Shown here: positions 25,601 to 37,444 of the stretch, piece by piece | Position numbering within the stretch: position 1 is the first letter of the stretch | How the letters are laid out: each line of letters opens with the position of its first letter | Source: Chromera velia | Lineage: Eukaryota > Sar > Chromeraceae | Assembly: GCA_018398765.1 (NCBI GenBank) | Contig: JAHBMJ010005027.1 | Span: forward strand, 1 to 64,000 | Direction of reading: 5' to 3' | DNA: 64,000 nt | Translations under genes and position numbers: made by a program | Notes under the pieces: model-generated | What the model was told of the DNA's origin: nothing | What the model saw: only the letters and a program-made list of their open reading frames with translations | Database searches by the model: none

Positions 25601-28600
25601 GAAGCTTAGTTGCCAAATGAAGAGAGGTGCAGACGCAAGTACAGATATATGACAGACGAAGAGGAAGAAGGAAAGAAAGGATATACAGCCGCGAGTGCAC
25701 GCATGCACAGGGCTTCGTTTTTGCATGACACGACATGCCAAGATGACTCAAGAAGTCTCTGAATAAAGAACGCGTTCGCTCCTTCCCCTGAGTTCATTTT
25801 CTCTCTTTTTGTTACTTTTCCTTTCTTTATCTTGGAGAAAGGAAGGGAGCAGATTGACAGACACATCGGCAGTTCGAACTCTAGATCTACTCCGCTCCTC
25901 TCGCTTGTCCGCACCTCCGGCTCTTCTGTTGCTCTCAACCTCTCTTCAAGGAAAGAGAAGGAACGAGGCAAGGGTGAAGGTCGGGAGAACGTGCGTTGGG
26001 AGAGCGTCTTCTCTCTGACGTTACTGTCGTCTTCATTCAGTCTTTGAAGAAATCGATAGGCCCTTCTGTGGCCAGCTCACAGACAAGTAGGCAGACAAAA
26101 CAAACACATACATATAAAAATTCCGAACGCACAGAGTGGAACACGGGGATGGACGAAAAGAAAGAAGTGTTTACGAAAGGAAAGCTCCTTCCGTCCGATT
26201 GTTTCCCCCCCCCATCTATCAGTACACCATTTGACAAAACGAGCAGCAGCAACCACGCTTTCTTTGCGTCCTCCATTCCCCTCCCACATGTGGACGAAGA
26301 AACAAAAAAGGGGTGGAGGAAGCAACAAAGGGAAATCTGTGAGGGGGTCGGGTTAGGGCGGGGGGATAAAGGCAACGGAAAGGAAAGGAAGGCGCCCCTG
26401 AAGATCCTCCGAGAGGAAGGTGGGAAGAGAAGGAAGGAAGGGACGAGAGAAAATCGACCGACCAGGCCCGCGCTCCATGTATCCATCACACATCGAGCCA
26501 AGCGGCCTGACCACCTGGCTGTTTCTTCCTGCGATTTCCGTCTCCCCTTCAATTCATTTACCAGTGACCAACGAATTACATCAGCTCTCCCTCTCTCTCT
26601 CTTCTTTCCCTTCCGCCCCTCTCACGCACTCACGCAAGCAGACAGGCAGGCGCTTTCTTTCTTTTTTAAATGTAAAACTCAAAAGAGCGAACGTGCTGAC
26701 TGACGTAATTGAATTAGGGGGGGAGACAGAGAGAATGGGGGAATGGATTGCCGACCAGTCTTTTCTGCTCTTCCTTACTTGAAGTTCCCTGCCCGCAGTC
26801 TTTTAAGAAAGGAGGGAGGGATGGCAATAGTGGTATTTCTCAGGACAGTTTTCTTTCATTTTTTCTGACTGAAGCTTGTATCAGAAGGAAGGTGCCTCAC
26901 GCAAAAAACGACCGAGGGAGAAAAGAAGACAAAAAGAAGAGGAAGAGAGAGAGAGAGAGAGAGAACGGATTCATTCGCTTTCTTGTCCTGTCCTTTCCAT
27001 TCCTTCCACTCGCTCATTCAAACCTCTATCTTGCCTCTCTCAGTAGAGACAGGCGGTGGAGAGAGAAAGAGAGGGCGGGGACGGAAAGAGTTCAGAACCT
27101 ACAAAGTTCAGCGAGGGAGGAAAAAGAATCGAACGAACAGGTAGACCGAAGAGAGAGAGAGTTCGGCAGGAAAAGGATATCTGTGCGACTTGAGCTTTTC
27201 AAGGTCGCCTGGAGACAGAGACAGAGAGTCAGACTGACTCCCTTTCTCCCTGTTCCCTTCCCTTTCCTCTCTGCTTTCCCTCCCTTCTCTTCCCTTCCGT
27301 TCCTCCTTGATTCCTTCACATCTTCTGAGTACTGCCTGCCTGACTAGGAATCTCTCGTAAGTGAGTGAGTGAAGGGATCCATTCATTTGAGAGAGCCCTT
27401 ACCAAGGGAAGAGAGAAAGCCAGCATCAGAGACAGAAGAGAAAGAGGCCAAAAACGATGCACCGATCAATAGGGCGTTCCTGCTTCATTCCTTTTTGTCA
27501 CACCTTCCTTTTTTCATTCCATCAATTTTTAATTAGGGGCACCCCTTCGTTTTTCGCACTCACCACATCATTGATCTATCCGGTTTTTGCAAGAAGCCAA
27601 ATCCTCAATTCCCAAAATTAAATGAACGAACGTCTGTGCAGATGCCTCACAGCCCCTCCTTCCCTCCCTCCCTTCCTCCCTCCCGCCCCTCACCCACCCA
27701 TCACTTCCAAACAAATCACCCCAGACAGACCTATGCACATGCACACAGGAAGGTAAGCAAGCAAGAAGAAGGCACAGTCAAACAGTCTTACGACGGGACA
27801 GTCCGTCAACACACCTGTCAGTCAATGCATCAGTCAAGTTAGATTAGAAAGGTATCAAGAAAGATAGACAGAGAAGAAAGAGTCAATCATGTCTTTCAGT
27901 CAACCCGACGGATTGACGAATGGATGGATAGAAACAGCAGCTCCCTTGATTGAGCCCTGTATCGCCCGACCACTCCTTCAGAGACGTGCACCGACGGGTG
28001 GGGGCGAAAGGGAGAAAAAAAAGGGAAGCGACGGGCCGACCGCATGGCCAGCGGGAAAGCGAAAAAGAATCAGAAGAGGAGTCCCTGCAACCCCCCCCCC
28101 CATGCACCCACTCGCGCACCTTCCGTACACAAACATACACACAGATGAACAAGGAAGGCATGCTGCAGGGCTGACAGAGGAGGAAAGGAAAGAAAACGAA
28201 AGGAAAAGAAAAGACAGGTCAATGTTTGTGTTGCTTCAGAAGAGAGACAGACAGAAAAACGTTTCCGCACGTGCATTGATAGAAGGGGTGAACAGGCTGA
28301 CAGATAGATACGATATTCCTTCTCTTTCCTTCTCTCACGGTCGTTCCATCCAAAGACATCGATTGATTGATTAATTAGGTTAATTTAGATAGGTTCTCAC
28401 GATCATTGATTGTCAACGAGACCAGCATCAACACCCACCCATCTATTCATTCACTCATCCATTCATTCAGAAATGCATTCCCATCCCAGCAGGTGCCCCA
28501 AATTCCTTTTTTCTTCTCAGCTCTGTCTGTCGTCCAGTCATTCTTGCTTGAAGTCCTTCGTTTGTTGCATGTGTTTTCTCTCTGTCTGTCGCCTGCCTTG

Positions 28601-30607
28601 AGTCCTTCTCATTCTGACTATTTTTGGTTTTCTTCTTCTTCTTTCTCTCTCTCTCTCTCTCTCAACTTTCACTTGTGTGTTCGTTTCTTTCTGTTCTTTA
28701 CTTACACAAAACAGTCCAGACACCCGTCGTTTTTTTCGTTTTTCGTGGACATGAAGACAGGCAGGCAGGTACTTAGAATGATCTGAAAGCAGATGGCTGA
28801 GAAGAGAGAAGAAGAGAAGTGCATTAGATCAGAGAAGACAGAGAAACATCCCATCCAGCTTGCTTCAGGCTGCTGGTCGATTAATTGAGAGAGAGGAGAT
28901 ACACATCCACCAACCAAGAAAAGCGACCGACCGACTGTAGGAAAGGAAACAGGGGAAAGAGGGAGTGAAAGGGGTGGGAGAGAAGTTCGAGGCGCTGTTT
29001 CTTTCTGTCTGCATGTCTGTTGGTCGGTCGTTTCCAAGGTCGGTTCCCTTGCTTGCTTGCTTGCTGACTGATTGCTGATCTCTATTCATCTATCGGACAT
29101 GCACAGAAGGGGGGGCGAAGACAGAAAAGTGTGGAGGCGGGAGAAGAAAGAGGAGGAAAGAGAAGGAAGACAAAAGGCGAATGGAAGAAGCCAAGACCTA
29201 GACAAGCAAGAAGTTGCCATCTGAAGACAGAGAGACAACTAACCGTCATTCCGTCAACCCACCAAAACAGAGAAAGAGGGCAATGCCGCAAGAATTAAGA
29301 GAAAAAAAGCTATTCTGTCATCTCTTGTGCCGTCTTCGTTTTCAATGAACGTCAAGCAGCGACGCGAAGTTAGAAGAGGAGAGACGGAAAAGGGAGACAA
29401 ACAAAAGGTAAACAAACAGCGCAACGCTTCTTCGGTCTCTCTCCTTCCTTCCCAACTTTCAAGAGGACCATTGTCGCTCTCTTGAAAGGGGAAAGTGAGA
29501 GAGAAGGACAGAAAAGAAAGCGAGAGCGCGAGAGAGAAGCCCAACGACGGAAAAAAGAGCGAGGAAAAAAAAAAGGAAAAGGTCAGAAAGCGGGAAAGAA
29601 TCTAAAAAGCGCTTTCGGGGACCAAGACGGACGGACGAACAAAATGTTGGACGGACGATTGAAAGTTTCATGGATGATTGATGCATGTCCTCTGTCTGTC
29701 GGTAGGTAAGTCGAAATGATGAATCAATCCATTAATTCAATTCAGGCAGGGCGCCCCATTTCACCCCAGAGGCACCGCAGTGCGGCTGGTCTCTTCCTTT
29801 CTTTCGTTTCTTTCTTTTCGCCACGCTTCTTTTGTCGCGTCTCGTCTTGTCACGTCTTGTTTCGTTCTCCCGTCTCTGACAAGCTGATCATGAGATCAAA
29901 TTCTTCTTTTTTCTCTTTTCCTTCCAAGCTTTTTCTCCTTGCCGAGCTCTCTTCCACAGCACCTACAACCCGTCTCCCATCCCACACACACCCCTCGCCC
30001 CTCTGCAGTCGATCTTGCAGCACTCACCAGTCAATCCTCACGACCCAAGAGGATCAATAGGTGAGTCAGTCTGAGAGGCATGCCTTCTTTCTGCCCTCCC
30101 TCACATTCACACACACACCCCTGTCCCCTGACCACCTCAATTCTCGATCTCTAAGACTGGCGACGCACAAAGGGAGGGGGCGAAGGGAACCTGGCAAAAA
30201 CGGCCATCAAGGCAGCAAGAGAGAAGAATACAGGAAATGAGAAGAAATTAACGAGCGAAGAGGAACACAGAGACACACAGAGAGAGGCACAGAAGCAGAG
30301 ACTGACTAAGAACTCATGCAGAAGGAAAGCAGACCACAAATAGAAGTAGAGAAAGACCTGCTGTCTGCTTTCCATCCATCCATATTTCTCGTCTCTTCTG
30401 TACTCTCTCTTTCTGCCTGTCTCCACCCTTCCTCTTCAGTCGTGACTCTTTTTCTCCTTCTTTTTCCATCCCTCCACCGCCACTTATCGCTTTGACCGTC
30501 ATCCCTCGAATCGCCCCCCTCGCTTCGTTCACTTCACTTCACCTCCTTCATCATTTTTCCATCCTCGTTCGTGTGGTTGCTTTTCCTTCCCCCCTTGCTA
30601 CCTCAGC
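19601..30607. other. 11-kb gene-poor, repeat-rich stretch
   Basis: No gene is convincing. The sequence alternates between purine-rich blocks (GAAAGGAAGG, GACAGACAG) and pyrimidine-rich blocks (TCTCTC, CCTTCCTTC), so long ORFs appear on both strands with Arg/Lys/Glu- or Ser/Leu/Phe-rich composition. They carry no recognisable domain. Palindromic TGCATGCA clusters occur at about 19505, 19715-19742, 21517 and 24832. A possible exon end precedes a GTGAGT donor at about 30060, without partners. It may be intergenic or part of very long introns. Confidence 0.5.
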
Positions 30608-33600
30608 TCAATCGCGCATCTTCCCCTCGTCTCCCTCAACCATCGGAATCGAAAGGAGACGGGGAGGGGCGGCATGCTTCTGCTCTTGCTGCCTGCTAAG
30701 CTGCTGCCTCTCCTGCTCACGCTGCTTCTCCTTTCGTTCGAGCAGATCTGCGATCAAAGACTCGGGTCTACTCTTGGCAGGGGCAGAAGAGGAAGAGGAG
30801 TGACCTGCACCCCTCGCTCCGGGGGCAGATCCCAACACGCCCCCCATCAGCTGGCAGTGTGAACCGGCGGAAGCCGAAGGAAGGTGAGAGGGGAAGGGGT
30901 GCACGGGAGGCGGCATCATGTGGAAGTCTGCCTCTCCCTCTCCCTCCATCGGGGTGGCCCCCCCCGCAGCCGGGGAGGCGGCGGCAGACGCAAAGTCCTC
31001 GGATGCCACGGGGCCAATAGGGGAGGATGACCGTGCGAGGTCGTGGTCGTGTGCCCTCCCCGTGTCTCCCTCAAGGGACCCCTCAGCGTCATCCAGGACC
31101 GAGTGCTCGAAGTGGTCCTCTGTATCCATTGTCTCCTGGCGTCGTACGCGCACAACCTGGCCGGCAGCAGAGACGGAAGCGGGAGGAAGGCTGCTGTACG
31201 GAGAAGGGGCAGGAGAGGCAGAAGAAGAAGAAGAAGAAGCGTAGAGACCTGCTGCTGCGAGGGCTACAGTCCCTGCTGAGTGGGAGCTGGTACAAGTGGT
31301 GTCGAGCTGACTGTGGATATCGCTGAGAAGGCCGGGAAGATTGGCAACTGCTTGGCAGTGAGCATGTGAATTGTTGGAGGGGGGGAAGTCTGCAACAGAG
31401 TAGAGGTGGGGGGCAGGGAGACGCTGGGTTTCGTGTCCGGCTGCTGCCACTGTCGCGGGGCCTGCTGGGCCCTGGGGGTAGAGGAACGATCTTCCAGCCG
31501 GACCGTCCAGAGGCAGCTGGGGGTGGGAGACGAGGGGTTCGGGAGAGGCTCCAAGGGAATGGAGATGCTGCATGCATCGGACACAGAGAGAGCATACAGA
31601 CAATAAAAAAAAAGGAGGGGGGCGGAGGGAGTGGGAACTTGTGGTTTTGTCCTCGTCCTGTTTCATCCGATCTAAAAGGAAATTTTGAGTCCGAGAAAAG
31701 GAGAGAGGCGGCGAAGAGGAGAACCCGAGAAAGCAGGCCGTAAGCAAACCGAAAAATGAGTGTGTCTTCAGATGCGAAATTCCGTCTGCGAACACAACAT
31801 TATCAAAAATGGGAGAGCGAAAACCTCCTTTCAATAACTCCACTGACCGCAGAGTCCATGTCAAAGTGAGGAAGGGTCTGGTCTTCCAACTTCACTGCTG
31901 CGATCCCCATCTGCTGCTGGTGATGCTGCTGCTGTTGTGCAAACAGTTGAGGAAGCTGGGAGAAGAAGCAGATTTTGATCAACGGAAACGAGGGGCACTC
32001 CGCCTGACACAAAGGCTCCCCGTGGAGCCACCAATGCTTCGCCCTGTCGTGAGTCGCGGCAAAGGGAAGGCACTGCTCCACGAACTTCACAGGGAGGCCG
32101 ATTTCCTCCCTGCCGTCCGAGAGGTGAATCACATTCACCAGGACCTGCAGCCAGAAGCCAGAAAAAAGAATTGACAGACACAAAAGGCGTCCAGACAGAT
32201 GTTTTGCTCGGCCCACAGATCAAAAGGCAGAACGGAACACACGCATGCAGGAATCCAGGGAGGGACAGGGAGGGAGGCCCCATGCATTCATGCATGTGTG
32301 TGGAAATGGAAATGGAGATCCTCCCTCCGTGCAGCTCCCTCCACACACTATAAATGAAGTCACCCATCATGCTTAGCGTCAGAGAAAGCACACCAAGGAG
32401 GCACATGGGAATTAAATCGGGAGTGACTGTTTCTCTGGCTCTCTGCCCTCCACTTGCCTATCCGATCTTGCACCGCCTTCCCCCTGACATCCCTCTGCCC
32501 TCCACTTGCCTATCCGATCTTGCACCGCCTTCCCCCTGACATCCCTCTGCCCTCCACTTGCCTATCCGATCTTGCACCGCCTTCCCCCTGACATCCCTCT
32601 GCCCTCCACTTGCCTATCCGATCTTGCACCGCCTTCCCCCTGACATCCCATCGAGTCCACGCTTGCACGCAAAACGGCAGCACACCTGTCGCGTACTGAC
32701 TGACTGACAGACTGACCCTCTCTCCCATGTCAGCCTCTGCGTCCTCCTCCATCCAATCGTCCTCCAGCACCACCTTCACCTGGGTCACCAGGCAGTCGCT
32801 CACCGACTTGGCGTGGAAACAGTTTCCCTCCCCCAGACCCTCTCTGGCAGAGTCGCCTCCAAAGCCTTCCATCGGATGATCTCGGAAGAACAGGGAAGGC
32901 TCACGGGGCGCGACCCGCACTGTCACGATGGCCCCCGGAAAGACGTCGAAGAACTCGCAGGTCCTCGGGGTGAAGCGGAAGCTTCCGTCGGGGGGCCGCA
33001 CACACGGGACTGCACGCACAAGATCACATTATTGTTGACATTGGGACATGCATGGATAAATTCGCTGACGAAGAGAGAGACCTGATCTTCAACGCAGACA
33101 GACAAGACAGAGACACTCGACGGTCTAAATTAGGAGCGCCATGGAACCGCTGGCTACCTCTCCACAACAACCACACTTAAAGCCGGACTGCCGAGAGAGT
33201 GTCAACCACCCAAAGAAAACACTCACTCCTTGTTTTGTTCAGACGGACACANCCGCCTTCCCCCTGACATCCCTCTGCCCTCCACTTGCCTATCCGATCT
33301 TGCACCGCCTTCCCCCTGACATCCCTCTGCCCTCCACTTGCCTATCCGATCTTGCACCGCCTTCCCCCTGACATCCCTCTGCCCTCCACTTGCCTATCCG
33401 ATCTTGCACCGCCTTCCCCCTGACATCCCTCTGCCCTCCACTTGCCTATCCGATCTTGCACCGCCTTCCCCCTGACATCCCTCTGCCCTCCACTTGCCTA
33501 TCCGATCTTGCACCGCCTTCCCCCTGACATCCCTCTGCCCTCCACTTGCCTATCCGATCTTGCACCGCCTTCCCCCTGACATCCCTCTGCCCTCCACTTG

Positions 33601-36600
33601 CCTATCCGATCTTGCACCGCCTTCCCCCTGACATCCCTCTGCCCTCCACTTGCCTATCCGATCTTGCACCGCCTTCCCCCTGACATCCCTCTGCCCTCCA
33701 CTTGCCTATCCGATCTTGCACCGCCTTCCCCCTGACATCCCTCTGCCCTCCACTTGCCTATCCGATCTTGCACCGCCTTCCCCCTGACATCCCTCTGCCC
33801 TCCACTTGCCTATCCGATCTTGCACCGCCTTCCCCCTGACATCCCTCTGCCCTCCACTTGCCTATCCGATCTTGCACCGCCTTCCCCCTGACATCCCATC
33901 GAGTCCACGCTTGCACGCAAAACGGCAGCACACCTGTCGCGTACTGACTGACTGACAGACTGACCCTCTCTCCCATGTCAGCCTCTGCGTCCTCCTCCAT
34001 CCAATCGTCCTCCAGCACCACCTTCACCTGGGTCACCAGGCAGTCGCTCACCGACTTGGCGTGGAAACAGTTTCCCTCCCCCAGACCCTCTCTGGCAGAG
34101 TCGCCTCCAAAGCCTTCCATCGGATGATCTCGGAAGAACAGGGAAGGCTCACGGGGCGCGACCCGCACTGTCACGATGGCCCCCGGAAAGACGTCGAAGA
34201 ACTCGCAGGTCCTCGGGGTGAAGCGGAAGCTTCCGTCGGGGGGCCGCACACACGGGACTGCACGCACAAGATCACATTATTGTTGACATTGGGACATGCA
34301 TGGATAAATTCGCTGACGAAGAGAGAGACCTGATCTTCAACGCAGACAGACAAGACAGAGACACTCGACGGTCTAAATTAGGAGCGCCATGGAACCGCTG
34401 GCTACCTCTCCACAACAACCACACTTAAAGCCGGACTGCCGAGAGAGTGTCAACCACCCAAAGAAAACACTCACTCCTTGTTTTGTTCAGACGGACACAA
34501 CGAACCCCCAGATGTCTTATCAACCCACACCGCCCTTCTTCCCTCTCTCACAGATTTCAGTCCCTCACTGACTACCTGACTGACAGACTGACCGTCCGGC
34601 TCGACAAAGTACTTCGATGAGAGGGCCTGAGTGAAGGTCTCTCCAGGTCTCTCCGCCACCTCATACGCCACGTGGACCTTCCTGCCTCCTTCCAGGGGGC
34701 CGATGGCAGACGCGTCGATCCACTCCAACTTCCCGTTCCTTTGTCTGCAAACATTCAATTTAAACAGTGATTGAGTCTTTAATTGACTGATGCAGCAAAC
34801 AAGCGAATTGATCTACGGGCTGATTCTTCCTAACCAGATTTCGACTGCAGCTAACGGAAGTAAGCGAAAAAAATGCTTTAGTGACGAGTTTCGGTCCAAA
34901 GGATGAAGGCCGGAGCACCAAAGTGGACGGACGCAAGCACACACACACACGCACACACCGTTGCGGGCGTTTCGACTGTTGTTTCACTGACCAACCAACC
35001 GACCTGCAGATCTGCAGCGCTGTTCCCTTGGCGCAGACCTCTGCCCCGAGTGCTTTGTCCTTCTGCCCGTTGCTGCTCCAGCTGAGGGATCTCCTGCCTG
35101 TCTTTCGGGATCTGCCGAAGGTCAGGTTACCCACCAGACCCCTGTCAGTCGGGTCGGAACAGGGAAAGGGAGGGGGGGCTTCCCACACGTGCCTCCCTCT
35201 GCTCCCCATCTTTCCCTTCACCAGCCCGTGGGGGGGCAAGGGGGGCGGAAGAGGATGAGTTTGATGGGGTTCGTTGTTCGCCATGATGCTGTGTGTGAGA
35301 GCAGTGAAGGCTCCATCGACCTTCTCGGGGGAGGATGAAGAGGCGGCAGGAGAAGGGTGGGAGACGGTCGAAGAAGGACTGCTGTTTTTGTTGGAATGGG
35401 AAGATCCAGTCTCTCTGTCGTCCTTTTCTTCGACCTTGATCTTTTCCTCCTCTAACTGCTGCTTCTGATGTTGTTGGATTGCTTTCAGTTTCGAAGAGGA
35501 AGACGTCTTCTGCTTTTCTCGATCTCCCTTAGACGACAAAATTCCTTTCTCTTCCTTGTTCTTCTTTCCCTCTCTTCCGATTCCTTTGCTTTCCTTTTCT
35601 TTCATCTCCGCTGCCTTCAAAGCCTTCTTGGAAAGCTTCTTCGACTCCTTTGTTACCGTCTGCCCGTCTGTCCTCTCTTTGTCTCTCTCCCCCCCTGTTC
35701 CCTTCTCACCCTTCTCCCTGTGACCCTCCTTGGTGGTCAACCCCAACGCCTTCTTCTTCTTCAAGGCGTCCTTCAAGCTCTTCTTGTGAGAAGTCATGTG
35801 TGCTACCAGGTGGGCAGGCACGAACGGGACCCCGGGAATCGGGTGTTTCCTCGGTCTGCCCCTCCCTCTCTTGAAGGGCGCCCCTGTGATGGGGTGGGTA
35901 AGAGTGCCGTCCTCCATGAGGACAGGCATGATCGGCACGGCGGAGGCGGAGACGGCAGAGCCTCCAGAGGAGACACCGTCGTCCGTCTCTCCCTTCCCCC
36001 CAGCCGCCTTGCTGCTTGCACCTGAACCCGAAGACCCATGGCTGGACCTGTCCTTCTCCCCCTGCTTGCCTGTCTTGGAAGCCTTGCTCTTTTTCCGCTG
36101 GCCCTCTGAGAGGGAAAGGGTCAGCGCGTCAACACCGGCTCCCTCCCTCTCGCCCTCGGTATCGTCGTTCAAGTTGTGATATCTTTCAGCGATGCAGGGG
36201 GGGGGAGAGCAGGCGGGGGTGCCTGCTGAAGTGGGGCACGAGCTGGAAGGGACAGAGCCATCTCCAAAAGGGGATGTGGCCTGAGGGGGGGTGGTCAGAG
36301 GGTTAGAGGGCTGCTGGAGTGACACGTGGACGTGTGACTGGGCTGTCTGTGCCTGGGGGCGAAACCCCGAGATGCCCCCGAAGAAACTGCTCGGCGCACC
36401 TTCTGTGTCGTTGGCCCTCCCTGCCACTGCGGCTACTGCTGCAGCAGCTGCGGAGCGAGCTTGACTGGTGAGGGCGTTGGGGTACAGATGGGTCTGTGCG
36501 TTCTCGTCCTCTACTGTTGCGTTTCCCGTTTGGTTCTGGTGCTGCTGCTGGAGCATCCTCTGCTTCTTGGAGATTTTGACCGGCTTCTCGGATGATGGGG

Positions 36601-37387
36601 CTGTTGAAAGAGAGGGGTGGGACTGGGGGTGCGGCATGTGAGGGGGGAAGGAGGAGTCATCCTGTGGAGCCCCGTCCTGCTGATGGAGGTATTTGGGGTT
36701 TGGATTCATGGGTCGCTTTGACTTTCTCACCTTCTCACCTTTCCAGGCCTTCGCATTCTTCGGCTGCTTTGGGGGTGGGGGAGACGGACACGTGTCGGAC
36801 CCTGGAGGGGTGGGCATGGAAGAGCCTTCCCCCTGATCTCCTGTGGCAGCAGAGGAGGAGAAAGAAGAAGAGGAGGAAGACGGAACGCCGTCTCCTACTG
36901 TGTTCTTGCGGGGGCGTCCTCGGCCTCTCTTCATCTGCACTTCTCCGGCGGGGCGCGGAGGAAGTGGGGGGGACAGACCAGACAGGGATGAAGTGAGACC
37001 AGCTACTTTTGCAGACTGGCTGCGCGCCTCTCCGTCAGAATTGGAGCTCTTCTCTGTCTCTCCCTCTCCCTCCCCCTCTCCCTCTTCATCATGCTGCAGA
37101 GTATCGAGTGCACCCTGAACAAGCAGGGCTGATCGAGACAACTGAATGGGCTCGTCGTCCTTCTCTTGGCCGGGCTGACTGACTCTGTCAATGTCCTGCC
37201 ACTCCGCGAGTGCGTATGCTTCCCCCTCTCCTTCGAACTCCTCCCCCCCCATCTGAACGTCACCATGTGCATCCACGGCTGTCAACTCCCGGAAAGCCGC
37301 TGTCTGCAGGTCTCGGGGAAGCGCACAGTCACGCCCACCTTCCATGGAGGTTGGCGGGAACAGAGCTGACGGCTGAAAGTTCTCCAT
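30608..37387 (-). CDS. Large AT-hook protein, probably chromatin-associated
   Basis: Five minus-strand exons join in phase: 37387-35004, 34744-34593, 34257-33965, 32144-31848 and 31567-30608 (stop). They give 1361 residues from the ATG at 37387; an upstream exon through 37444 is possible. Two AT-hooks with the core KRGRGRPRK lie near residues 152 and 504. AT-hooks bind the minor groove of AT-rich DNA, so a nuclear role is likely. The N-terminal 790 residues are low complexity: acidic Glu/Gly, poly-Ser, Pro-rich, and a long Lys/Glu helix after the second hook. Exons 2-4 encode about 250 more ordered residues (GKLEWIDASAIGPLEGGRKV and LPVKFVEQCLPFAATHDRAK) that I do not recognise. A Gln/His run and a Ser/Ala/Pro-rich tail with a Gln/Arg coiled coil end it. 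Four GTC donors are used. Exon 3 lies in a duplicated block (see findings). Confidence 0.75.
32439..32649. repeat. 52-bp tandem repeat, short array
   Basis: About four copies of a 52-bp unit containing CCGCCTTCCCCCTGACATCC and CTATCCGATCTTGCA. It lies in intron sequence between exons 3 and 4 of the AT-hook gene and directly abuts the first copy of the duplicated block. Confidence 0.95.
32646..33251 (-). pseudogene. Duplicate copy of AT-hook gene exon 3 block (possible assembly duplicate)
   Basis: This 606-bp block matches 33894-34499 base for base as far as I can compare, at an offset of 1248 bp, and ends exactly at the N at 33252. It holds a second copy of exon 3 (33009-32717 on the minus strand) with the same splice sites. 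Exon 3 is 293 nt long and runs from phase 1 to phase 0, so using both copies in one mRNA would break the frame. Either only one copy is spliced, or the block is one locus assembled twice. Confidence 0.8.
33253..33897. repeat. 52-bp tandem repeat, long array
   Basis: About twelve near-identical copies of the same 52-bp unit as at 32439-32649, starting immediately after the N at 33252 and running into the second copy of the exon 3 block. Perfect repeats next to an N make the copy number unreliable. Confidence 0.95.
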
Positions 37388-37444
37388 TTGAGTCACAGAA
37401 GAAGGAACCTGCACAGAAGGAGACGAGGAGAGAGGGGACCACAA

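Noticed and set aside
32439-33897. Possible CRISPR array
   Set aside because: 52-bp units are identical end to end with no unique spacers; it is a minisatellite.
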